Positions 6,835 to 13,965 of a stretch of 25,497 nt of DNA are shown one piece after another. The notes under the pieces were generated by a model. The model searched no databases. It worked only from the letters and a program-made list of their open reading frames with translations, and was not told where the DNA came from. Location of the stretch: the NCBI GenBank assembly GCA_937974555.1, contig CALJKR010000010.1, positions 1-25,497 on the forward strand, written 5' to 3'. Numbering within the stretch: the first letter of the stretch is position 1; every line of letters starts with the position of its first letter. Source of the DNA: an uncultured Flavobacteriales bacterium. Lineage in GTDB: Bacteria; Bacteroidota; Bacteroidia; Flavobacteriales_D; Sanyastnellaceae. Both the position numbers and the translations under genes were made by a program.

Positions 6835-9800
6835 ATGTCATACAACAAACTCAATGTGATTTTGGGATGGGCGATGTTTGTCATTGCCACCATTGTTTAT
6901 ACATTAACCCTTGAACCGACGATGCCTTTCTGGGATTGTGGAGAGTTCATTGCTTCCGCGTACAAGTTGGAAGTAGGTCACCCTCCCGGAGCGCCTTTGT
7001 TCATGATGATTGCCCGATTGTTCTCGGCTTTCGTTGATCCTTCTCAAGTGCCTTTTATGGTCAACTTCTTGTCCGCATTGAGTTCCGGTGCTACGATCAT
7101 GTTTTTGTTTTGGTCGATTACCCATTTGGCTAAAAAAATGGCTGGTGCACAAGCTGAAAGCGATGCTGGAAAGATGTGGGCCGTTTTGGGGTCAGGGATT
7201 ATTGGCGGATTGATTTATACTTTCAGTGATACTTTCTGGTTTAGCGCTGTGGAGGGCGAGGTTTACGCGATGTCTTCATTGTTTACCGCTTTGGTATTTT
7301 GGGCGATTTTAAAATGGGAGTCCGTGGTGACCAAAGAAGACAACGAGTTGCGTTGGATTGTTTTAATTGCCTATTTGATGGGACTTTCAATTGGGGTCCA
7401 CTTATTGAACCTTTTGGCTATCCCTGCTATCTGTTTCGTTTATTATTTCAAAAAGTATGACGTTTCCATCAAAGGGATGGTTTATACCTTCCTGATTTCA
7501 TTGGGATTGTTGACTTTGATGCAAACGGGTATCATTATTTATTTTGTGAAGCTAGCAGCATCGACGGAAATGTTTTTTGTAAACTTTTTAGGATATAATT
7601 TTAATTCAGGAGTAATTTTTTATTTAGTTTTTGTTTTCTGGGTTTTTGCATGGAATTTATTTTCGATAAACATTTCCATTAACAAGGTATCTCGACTTTT
7701 TATTAAAGGGTTTAATTATTTGGTTGGTTTTTTTATTTTCTATGCTTACTCTAAGAATCCAATTTATGCAGCAATTTCGATTGCAAGTTTTGCTGTAATT
7801 CCTGAGATAATAAAGAGTAAAAGTCTTGTGGCATTTAAAACTCTTGTTTTATGTATTGCAGTTGCATTGATTGGTTACACCACATTTGCAGTAATCCTCG
7901 TTCGCTCTCAAGCCAACACACCAATGGACGAGAACAATCCGGAAAACATGTTCGCGCTTTTGAGCTATTTAAATCGTGAACAGTATGGCGATCGTCCACT
8001 TTTATTCGGTCAATATTTCAATACGCCTGAAGATGTGACTAACCCTTATTCGGATGGAGCGGATGTTTGGATTCCATCTTTCAGCGTGAGAGATGCCAAA
8101 GGAAAGTTGGTGATTTCATGTCGTGAGAAATACCAAGCCGAAGAATATTTGGCTGCCCACAAGGATGCCAAATTGGAGGTGGTTCAAGAATATCTGGAAA
8201 CAGGGGAGAAGAGGCAATCTGTGGTGAATTACCGCAAGGAGTTTTCGGGATTCTTGCCTCGTATGCACAGTTCTCAACCCAACCACATACAGGAATACAA
8301 GAAGTGGTCAAACTTCCATGATTGGAATACACCATCGGGCGAAGAGAAAATTAGAAGAAAAGAATCTCAGATTGCACAATTGGAGGCCCAATGTCAACAA
8401 GCCGAATCAAGGGGTGAATTGAATATGATGATGCGCTCTTTGGATCGCTTGTATGGAGAGATGAAGCCAACCGCCATGGAGGATTATCGATTCTTTATGT
8501 CTTACCAAATCAATTGGATGTACTGGAGATACTTCATGTGGAATTTTGCAGGACGTCAAGACGATAGTCAAGGCCACGGCGATTTTATTGATGGAAACTG
8601 GATGTCTGGTATTCCCATGGTGGATGAAGCCCGTTTGGGAAGTCAAGAAAAAATCACAGACATCGAGAAAAACAACAAGGGACGCAATTTCTATTATTTC
8701 CTACCATTGGTTTTGGGATTGATAGGATTGATTTACCAGTTGTTGAAAAACTACAAGGATTTCATCGTGGTGGGATTGCTTTTCTTCTTGACCGGTTTTG
8801 CTATTTTGGTTTACTTGAACCAAACGCCTTTTCAACCCCGTGAGCGTGATTATGCTTACGCTGGATCTTTCTATGCCTTTGCCATTTGGATTGGTTTGGG
8901 TGTTTATGCGTTGTACTATGCAGCTACTCAATTGGATTGGAAAGGATTGAGCAAATCATTGAGCTATGCGGGTGGTGTGGCCATTGCTTTCTACATCATC
9001 GAGATGGTATTTGGTGCTGAACACGGACTGTCTTACAGTTTAATATTCATCACTTTAATTGGGGCTATTTGGTTGCTTTTATCCTGGGCGATGCAGAAAG
9101 TGCAGCTGCCAACTGCAGCCAAAGCTTGGGTCATCATCGCATTGACGTTGCCTGTTCCTTATATCATGGCCAAGGACGGATGGGATGACCACAACCGTGC
9201 TAATCGACGCACAGGATTGGACATGGCCATCAATTATTTGCAAAGTTTGGCCCCCAACGCCATCGTATTTACCAACGGAGACAATGATACCTTCCCTCTG
9301 TGGTATGCTCAAGAAGTAGAGGGTATTCGTACCGATGTGCGCGTGGTGAACATGTCCTTGCTCAATACCGACTGGTACATCGATCAAATGAAACGCAGGG
9401 CTTATGAGAGTGCTCCTGTTCCCTTTAAAATGGCGGAGCAGAAGTACCGCCAAGGTACCCGTGACATCATCTATATTCAGAGTAAAAAAGATACACAAGG
9501 TTTCATGCGCCTAAAAGACGCGATGAATTTTGCAATGAGCGATGACAAAAAGGACATGTTGGATTTTGGATCTCGTTTTGTGAACTACCTGCCCAATCAT
9601 CGTTTGACTATGAAAGTAGATTCATTGTCTGCTGAGCGTTTCAGAGGCATGATGAATCCCGGAGATAGTTTGGTTCGCGACATCAATTTCCAATTGGTGG
9701 ATGAACGCGGACGCCCCCGTCGTTATGTAACCAAATCACAGATGATGATTTTGGATCTTTTGAGCAATATGGATTGGAATCGTCCAGTATACTTTGCGGT

Positions 9801-10518
9801 AACCACTGGCAGCGATACCTACCTTGGATTGGAACCTTATTTCCAATTGGAAGGTTTGGCGTATCGATTGACCCCAATTTTACATAAAAAGGCCTTGAAT
9901 CCTTATGTCGATGGCGGTGTTAACGCTGACATCATGTACGAGAACATGATGACCAAATTCCAATTTGGTAACATGGACAAAGGCAATATCTATTTGGATG
10001 AGAACAACCGCAGAATGGTGACCAACTTGCGTTTGCAATTCTCACACTTGGCGGAGCAGTTGATTGAAGAGGGAAATAAGAAAAAGGCCGTAGAAGTTTT
10101 GGACAAATGTATGGCTGTGATGCCGGAGAATATTGCGCCGCACGAGCAGTCTCAAATTTTATGGAGATTGTCAGAGTTGTATTTTGATGCGGGAGACAAT
10201 GCCAAGGGATTGCAATGGGCCAAGAAGTTGGTGGAATTGAATCAACAGGAATTGGATTTCTACATGTCATTGGACAATGATCGTCAAGCGATCATGGAGC
10301 AAGACATTCAAACCCGAATTCAAGTCAGTGATCGCATGATTCAAAAGGCTTTGGAGGTTGAACCCGGTAATGCGGAGTTCCAATCATTCAAAAAGGAAAC
10401 AGACGATTTGATGAATCGACTGGGTTTTGAAATCCAGCAGGCTCCTCGCCCAATGCCCAAACCCGTTCAGGATACCACCGTTCCCAAGAACGTGAAAAAA
10501 GACTCCGTTAAATTTTAA
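6835..10518 (+). CDS. DUF2723 polytopic membrane protein (GT117-like glycosyltransferase)
   Basis: 1227 residues from the ATG at 6835; a TTG three codons upstream is less likely. The N-terminal hallmark of DUF2723 (PF11028) is clear: EPTMPFWDCGEFIASA with D34 and E37 in the first loop, then KLEVGHPPGAPLF. Many hydrophobic segments follow, as do family-typical ANTPMDENNPEN, LSYLNREQYGDRPLLFGQYF and FQPRERDYAYAGSFYAFAIWIG. A large soluble part begins near residue 770 (NAIVFTNGDNDTFPLWYAQE) and the C-terminus (about 1070-1200) looks helical and TPR-like. From memory, databases name the family glycosyltransferase family 117; a GT-C fold with an acidic first-loop catalytic residue acting on a lipid-linked sugar is the implied mechanism. 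The substrate is unknown. Bases 7546-7890 (about residues 238-352) are strikingly AT-rich (see findings) but keep the frame. A terminator follows the stop at once. Confidence 0.88.
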   Translation: MSYNKLNVILGWAMFVIATIVYTLTLEPTMPFWDCGEFIASAYKLEVGHPPGAPLFMMIARLFSAFVDPSQVPFMVNFLSALSSGATIMFLFWSITHLAKKMAGAQAESDAGKMWAVLGSGIIGGLIYTFSDTFWFSAVEGEVYAMSSLFTALVFWAILKWESVVTKEDNELRWIVLIAYLMGLSIGVHLLNLLAIPAICFVYYFKKYDVSIKGMVYTFLISLGLLTLMQTGIIIYFVKLAASTEMFFVNFLGYNFNSGVIFYLVFVFWVFAWNLFSINISINKVSRLFIKGFNYLVGFFIFYAYSKNPIYAAISIASFAVIPEIIKSKSLVAFKTLVLCIAVALIGYTTFAVILVRSQANTPMDENNPENMFALLSYLNREQYGDRPLLFGQYFNTPEDVTNPYSDGADVWIPSFSVRDAKGKLVISCREKYQAEEYLAAHKDAKLEVVQEYLETGEKRQSVVNYRKEFSGFLPRMHSSQPNHIQEYKKWSNFHDWNTPSGEEKIRRKESQIAQLEAQCQQAESRGELNMMMRSLDRLYGEMKPTAMEDYRFFMSYQINWMYWRYFMWNFAGRQDDSQGHGDFIDGNWMSGIPMVDEARLGSQEKITDIEKNNKGRNFYYFLPLVLGLIGLIYQLLKNYKDFIVVGLLFFLTGFAILVYLNQTPFQPRERDYAYAGSFYAFAIWIGLGVYALYYAATQLDWKGLSKSLSYAGGVAIAFYIIEMVFGAEHGLSYSLIFITLIGAIWLLLSWAMQKVQLPTAAKAWVIIALTLPVPYIMAKDGWDDHNRANRRTGLDMAINYLQSLAPNAIVFTNGDNDTFPLWYAQEVEGIRTDVRVVNMSLLNTDWYIDQMKRRAYESAPVPFKMAEQKYRQGTRDIIYIQSKKDTQGFMRLKDAMNFAMSDDKKDMLDFGSRFVNYLPNHRLTMKVDSLSAERFRGMMNPGDSLVRDINFQLVDERGRPRRYVTKSQMMILDLLSNMDWNRPVYFAVTTGSDTYLGLEPYFQLEGLAYRLTPILHKKALNPYVDGGVNADIMYENMMTKFQFGNMDKGNIYLDENNRRMVTNLRLQFSHLAEQLIEEGNKKKAVEVLDKCMAVMPENIAPHEQSQILWRLSELYFDAGDNAKGLQWAKKLVELNQQELDFYMSLDNDRQAIMEQDIQTRIQVSDRMIQKALEVEPGNAEFQSFKKETDDLMNRLGFEIQQAPRPMPKPVQDTTVPKNVKKDSVKF

Positions 10519-10524
10519 TGATAT

Positions 10525-10554
10525 GGTTGGCGCAATGTTTGCGCCAACCCTTTT
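10525..10554 (+). terminator. Intrinsic terminator after the DUF2723 gene
   Basis: An 11-bp perfect stem GGTTGGCGCAA / TTGCGCCAACC with loop TGT, then CTTTT. It starts 7 bp after the stop at 10518. It lies inside a possible N-terminal extension of the next frame, which argues against that extension. Confidence 0.85.
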
Positions 10555-10556
10555 AT

Positions 10557-10928
10557 ATGAAACACTTTCTTCTCATATTCGGGCTCGTCTCACTGGCTTT
10601 CCAAGATCCCAATTGGACCCGGGAGGTGATGCGTAAGCACCCCAACGGACAGCCTTATGTTATCATGTACTTTGATAGTAAGAGTCAGAAAATGATGCGC
10701 GAAGAGGTCTATTTCACCAATGGTAAATTGCAATGGGAAGGCAATTATAAAAATCAATTGGAGGATGGGAAATGGGTCTATTACTACGAAAATGGAAACA
10801 TCAAATCCATCCAATATTACACCAAAGGCAAAGAAAATGGTGTGTGCTCAGATTATGACATGAAGGGGAAATTGGTCAAAGAAAGTACCTGGGTCAATGG
10901 CAAAGAGGTGAAGGTGGTGAAGTACTAA
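10557..10928 (+). CDS. Small exported MORN-repeat (MORN_2-like) protein
   Basis: 123 residues from the ATG at 10557, immediately after the terminator. An ATG at 10518 is in frame but its codons form the terminator hairpin and would destroy the signal peptide. Residues 1-17 (MKHFLLIFGLVSLAFQD) look like a short signal peptide. The body has three or four repeats of the variant MORN type: HPNGQPYVIMYF, FTNGKLQWEGNY, YENGNIKSIQYY and MKGKLVKESTWVNGK. The repeat type is shared with proteins annotated as YwqK-family antitoxins, but no toxin lies beside it, so I would not infer toxin-antitoxin activity. Function unknown. Its last four bases overlap the end of the convergent lycopene cyclase gene. 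Confidence 0.8.
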   Translation: MKHFLLIFGLVSLAFQDPNWTREVMRKHPNGQPYVIMYFDSKSQKMMREEVYFTNGKLQWEGNYKNQLEDGKWVYYYENGNIKSIQYYTKGKENGVCSDYDMKGKLVKESTWVNGKEVKVVKY

Positions 10929-11653
10929 TCTTCCCAATTCAATACCGCAATCCAGTAAAATCCTATCCCGTAAAAGAAATCTTCCAACGGAACTGACCAG
11001 ATTCGAATCCCCGCATTTTCAGCATTGTTATACAAAACAACGGCGTTTTTAATGTCGGTCATTTCGGTATTCCAAAAGGGATATTCCCAGAATTGAATTC
11101 CCGTCAGAATCCCATTGCAGAGGTAAAAGGGGAGTAGAAGCATGCCCCAGGTCAATAAGCCCAAGAAAAAAGATCGAGGACTGAGTCGGAAATAGGCCCA
11201 AAGGGTCATGATCAGTGCAACGGATATCGCGCTTGCTGTATACCAGCCAGTGATGTTTAATGCAAAGACGACCAACGCCAAAATCACCAAAGTCAAAAGT
11301 CCCCAGAGCGCCGGTTTTGAGAAGAGGTTTTTGTCTTCACTGCTTTTTGGCCAATAATACTGCACACAAGCGTAGGAAAACAAACACGCAAATGGAGTAG
11401 CAATAAAGAACAATACTTCTTCCAGGGGGAGATTGATCAGAAATATTCCGGTGATGTATTTGGGATTAAACGACCATACACCAAAATAGGTTTTTAAAAT
11501 ATCCCATGGGATATAAACGACAGCTATCCAGAGCAACCCTTTGCCAATTTTTTTCCATTCTCGGTTAAAAGCCACACTGGGATGAAATCCCAATAGGAAA
11601 GGGGCAAGGAAAGTAATGCCCAGAACAAACAGATACGTTTGGTTGCCCAACAT
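10925..11653 (-). CDS. Lycopene beta-cyclase, fused CrtYc-CrtYd membrane type
   Basis: 242 residues from the ATG at 11653. This is a polytopic membrane protein of the lycopene cyclase domain family, in which two homologous halves correspond to the CrtYc and CrtYd subunits of actinobacteria. The diagnostic acidic motif occurs once per half: NLPLEEVLFF (about 76-79) and VPLEDFFYG (about 222-225). The family converts lycopene to beta-carotene in the cytoplasmic membrane. It differs from the FAD/NAD-type CrtY. The ATG overlaps the crtZ stop by one base (TGATG), implying translational coupling; a TTG one codon upstream is possible but less attractive. It is the last gene of the carotenoid operon. 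Its stop overlaps that of the convergent MORN-repeat gene by 4 bp, with no terminator seen. Confidence 0.93.
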   Translation of the reverse strand: MLGNQTYLFVLGITFLAPFLLGFHPSVAFNREWKKIGKGLLWIAVVYIPWDILKTYFGVWSFNPKYITGIFLINLPLEEVLFFIATPFACLFSYACVQYYWPKSSEDKNLFSKPALWGLLTLVILALVVFALNITGWYTASAISVALIMTLWAYFRLSPRSFFLGLLTWGMLLLPFYLCNGILTGIQFWEYPFWNTEMTDIKNAVVLYNNAENAGIRIWSVPLEDFFYGIGFYWIAVLNWED

Positions 11654-12108
11654 CAAGCTTGACTGGCTTTATGTGCTTCTTTGTAATATTTCAAAGGCAC
11701 CCACAACATACCAAAACATTGGCCTTCTTCTTTGCCCATGTTTTTGTGGTGCACCTTGTGTGCCTTTCTAATGGCCCTAAAATACCAATTGTCTACATTG
11801 TCAAACCACTTCAGTCTGCGATGAATCAATACCTCATGTACAAGGAAGTAAGCGATACCATAAAATAGAATACCCAGTCCAATGTACAATTTAAAGTCAT
11901 TGCCGTGCATCATTCCAAACATGATGAGGAGCCAACTGGGAACCGCGTAAATCAAGAAGAAAATATCGTTGCGTTCTAATATTTTATTGTGGGGTTGATG
12001 GTGGTCCTCATGAAAATACCACATCCAACCGTGCATCACAAATCGGTGTGTCAACCAAGCCATGCCTTCCATGGCCACAAAGGTTAGGATTGTAATTAGG
12101 CTACCCAT
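11653..12108 (-). CDS. crtZ: Beta-carotene 3-hydroxylase
   Basis: 151 residues, fatty acid hydroxylase/sterol desaturase superfamily, a membrane di-iron enzyme that adds 3-hydroxyl groups to the beta-ionone rings (beta-carotene to cryptoxanthin to zeaxanthin). The histidine boxes are intact: HRFVMHG (H21, H26), HEDHH (H33, H36, H37), HEVLIHRR (H91, H96) and HKVHH (H117, H120, H121). HGWMWYFHEDHHQPH is characteristic of CrtZ rather than of general desaturases. The ATG at 12108 lies inside the end of idi (13-bp overlap) and its stop shares a base with the start of the cyclase gene, so its place in one polycistronic mRNA is firm. Confidence 0.95.
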   Translation of the reverse strand: MGSLITILTFVAMEGMAWLTHRFVMHGWMWYFHEDHHQPHNKILERNDIFFLIYAVPSWLLIMFGMMHGNDFKLYIGLGILFYGIAYFLVHEVLIHRRLKWFDNVDNWYFRAIRKAHKVHHKNMGKEEGQCFGMLWVPLKYYKEAHKASQA

Positions 12109-12626
12109 AAATTCATTTTTTCAACTTGTTGAACCACTTTGGGGAGGGCTATTTTAAACCATGCGGTAAATTGTTCGGGATGAATCTCCACCAATTGCAT
12201 CAACTCACTGATTCCAAAGTATTGCCATTCTGAAACTTCTTTGGGATTGGGATCAGGGCGTGTGTCCGTTACGCCCACATATACGTGATCAAATTCGTGT
12301 TCGATCATGTCGTGATCCAATTCTGCACGGTACACAAAAGAGAAAGCATGGGTAAGTGGACAGGTTATGCCCATTTCAAATTGAAGACGTTCTTGAAGAC
12401 TTAATTCGATTGGAACATCGGGTTCTGGATGAGAGCAGCATGCGTTGGTCCACAAACCACCACTGTGGTATTTGACCATGGCTCTCTTGTGCAATAGAAT
12501 TTCTCCACTAGAGTTGAACAAGAAGATTGAAAACGCTCGGTGCAGAAAGCCATGTTCATGCGCGAACATCTTTTCACAGCGTCCTACTTCAACATCTTCT
12601 TCAGTAACTAAAATAACCTCTTGCAT
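12096..12626 (-). CDS. idi: Isopentenyl-diphosphate delta-isomerase, type 1 (Nudix)
   Basis: 176 residues. Interconverts IPP and DMAPP, feeding isoprenoid and carotenoid synthesis. The catalytic Cys is in TNACCSHP (C64, with H66). The catalytic/metal-binding glutamates are in MIEHEFDHVYVG (E109 and E111). Metal-ligand histidines lie in the AHEHGFLHRAFS region, and a Nudix-like helix is visible in LSLQERLQFEMG. All are expected for the Mg/Zn-dependent type 1 enzyme, not the FMN type 2. It starts 1 bp after the stop of the unknown exported protein and overlaps crtZ by 13 bp at its end. Its presence in the operon means isomerase supply is co-regulated with pigment synthesis. Confidence 0.95.
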   Translation of the reverse strand: MQEVILVTEEDVEVGRCEKMFAHEHGFLHRAFSIFLFNSSGEILLHKRAMVKYHSGGLWTNACCSHPEPDVPIELSLQERLQFEMGITCPLTHAFSFVYRAELDHDMIEHEFDHVYVGVTDTRPDPNPKEVSEWQYFGISELMQLVEIHPEQFTAWFKIALPKVVQQVEKMNLWVA

Positions 12627-12627
12627 A

Positions 12628-13116
12628 TCACAATTGTTTTTTCATTGATGCGGGTATTCGGTCCTGCATTTGGATAAAGTCAATGGCCTTTTTCCAAAAC
12701 GGATGCTGCCTTTTGATGTACCCCAAATGTAAGTGATCAATGATGATTTTGGTATCCTCTTCTACCTGGTCATGATAACCCAAAAACCAAGGGGATTGAC
12801 ATTGGAGAGTCAATCGAATGAATCTGATCTCTGTATTCCAAGGATCTTGACTGATGCAGGTTTCAAGCTGTGTTTTTCCTTCATTGAATAAACTCAACTG
12901 CACAGTGGGAACGTAACTGAGGTCAGCTTGAATCATTTTACTTGCAGCCACATACGCCAAATCCAAGTTGGTTTTAGCTTCAATGCGCATACAGGATTCA
13001 ACAAATTTGGCTTTATTTTCTTTGGAGTTAAGCCCAAACCATTGGTCACGGGGATGAGCGCCCCAGACCAAAGTGTTGAGCAGCAACAATAAAAAAAACA
13101 ACACCGTTTTTCTCAT
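12628..13116 (-). CDS. Unknown exported protein in the carotenoid operon
   Basis: 162 residues, not a named enzyme that I recognise. Residues 1-19 (MRKTVLFFLLLLLNTLVWG) are a clear signal peptide, so the mature protein is probably periplasmic. The mature part is largely helical in appearance, with KTNLDLAYVAASKMIQAD, NEGKTQLETCISQDPWNTEIRFIRL (similar to a TPR-like helical hairpin) and a C-terminal WFLGYHDQVEEDTKIIIDHLHLGYI. Three Cys lie in the mature part. The ATG shares its A with the crtB stop (TAATG) and the stop is 1 bp before idi, so it is translated as part of the crt operon. I have an impression that similar small exported proteins occur in other flavobacterial crt clusters, which needs a search. 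No catalytic motif is seen; a role in carotenoid handling or placement is only inference from context. Confidence 0.85.
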   Translation of the reverse strand: MRKTVLFFLLLLLNTLVWGAHPRDQWFGLNSKENKAKFVESCMRIEAKTNLDLAYVAASKMIQADLSYVPTVQLSLFNEGKTQLETCISQDPWNTEIRFIRLTLQCQSPWFLGYHDQVEEDTKIIIDHLHLGYIKRQHPFWKKAIDFIQMQDRIPASMKKQL

Positions 13117-13958
13117 TACAATAAGTTGAAGTTGTGTTTGAGGTAAGAACCAAACATCAAAGTAAGCTTCTTGGGGTTGGGGATTCTAACCCTTTCTTTC
13201 ATCAAAACGGAAGCGGGTAGAAGTCTAATTTTTTCAAACAAACGTACATAATAAGTGTATGCCAAATAGACGCCATAACGTGCTTCTTTGGGCAATTGGA
13301 CGATGCCTTTGTAAGCTTCTCTGAAATCCACCTCAATTTCCTTTTCTAACAGTTTTTTGGTTTCATCATCAAAATGGGTTAGATCGATTCCCGGAAAATA
13401 TACGCGTCCCAATATTTCGAAATCACTTTTTAAATCACGAAGGAAATTTATTTTCTGGAATGCGGCTCCTAAGCGCATGGCGGAGGGTTTCAAGTGTAAG
13501 TATTGCTCGTTGTTTCCACGCGTGAAGACACGCAAACACATCAATCCAACCACTTCTGCCGATCCCAATATATAGGTTTCGTATTCACTTTGATCGTACA
13601 CACGGTCGTCCAAATCCATCTCCATGCTCTTTAAAAAGGTATCGATCAATTCCCATTCAATGTTGTATTGATGAACAACAGATTGGAATGCGTTCAAGAT
13701 GGGATTCAAAGAAATTCTCATCTCCAAGGCTTCTACCGTGTCTTTTCTAAATTTCTCTAACAAGTAGGCTTGGTCATAGCCATGAAAAGTATCGACAATT
13801 TCGTCCGCAAATCGCACATATCCATAGATGGCATAGATGGGATCTCTAAATTCAGTAGAAAGCGTTCTGATGCCCAAGCTGAAACTCGTTGAATACTTGA
13901 TGGTGGTAAGTCTGCTGCATTGAACAGAGATTTGGTCAAAAAGATTTTTGTTATTCAT
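13116..13958 (-). CDS. crtB: Phytoene synthase
   Basis: 280 residues from the ATG at 13958; a TTG at 13964 is two codons upstream. Condenses two GGPP molecules to 15-cis-phytoene. Both Asp-rich substrate-Mg motifs of the squalene/phytoene synthase family are present: YGYVRFADEIVD (D52-D56) and the second site FLRDLKSD (D175-D179). The YILGSAEVVGLM signature lies at about 129-140, and GRVYFPG follows the second motif as in other CrtB proteins. Length is in the usual range. It begins 7 bp after crtI and its stop overlaps the start of the unknown exported protein by one base. GGPP synthase (crtE) is not in the window. Confidence 0.95.
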   Translation of the reverse strand: MNNKNLFDQISVQCSRLTTIKYSTSFSLGIRTLSTEFRDPIYAIYGYVRFADEIVDTFHGYDQAYLLEKFRKDTVEALEMRISLNPILNAFQSVVHQYNIEWELIDTFLKSMEMDLDDRVYDQSEYETYILGSAEVVGLMCLRVFTRGNNEQYLHLKPSAMRLGAAFQKINFLRDLKSDFEILGRVYFPGIDLTHFDDETKKLLEKEIEVDFREAYKGIVQLPKEARYGVYLAYTYYVRLFEKIRLLPASVLMKERVRIPNPKKLTLMFGSYLKHNFNLL

Positions 13959-13965
13959 GTTCAAT

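Noticed and set aside
7546..7890. A mobile insertion within the DUF2723 gene
   Set aside because: The AT-rich part keeps the frame and family-like membrane segments, with no direct or inverted repeats at its borders, so replacement is more likely than insertion.
9079..9498. Long antisense frames inside the DUF2723, secDF and other large genes
   Set aside because: They lie opposite well-supported conserved genes, show no recognisable domains, and fit chance openings.
10518..10556. ATG overlapping the DUF2723 stop as start of the MORN-repeat protein
   Set aside because: These codons form an 11-bp terminator hairpin and put 13 residues before a good signal peptide starting at 10557.
10557..10928. 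YwqK-like antitoxin of a toxin-antitoxin pair
   Set aside because: Only the generic variant MORN repeat supports it; there is a signal peptide and no adjacent toxin gene.
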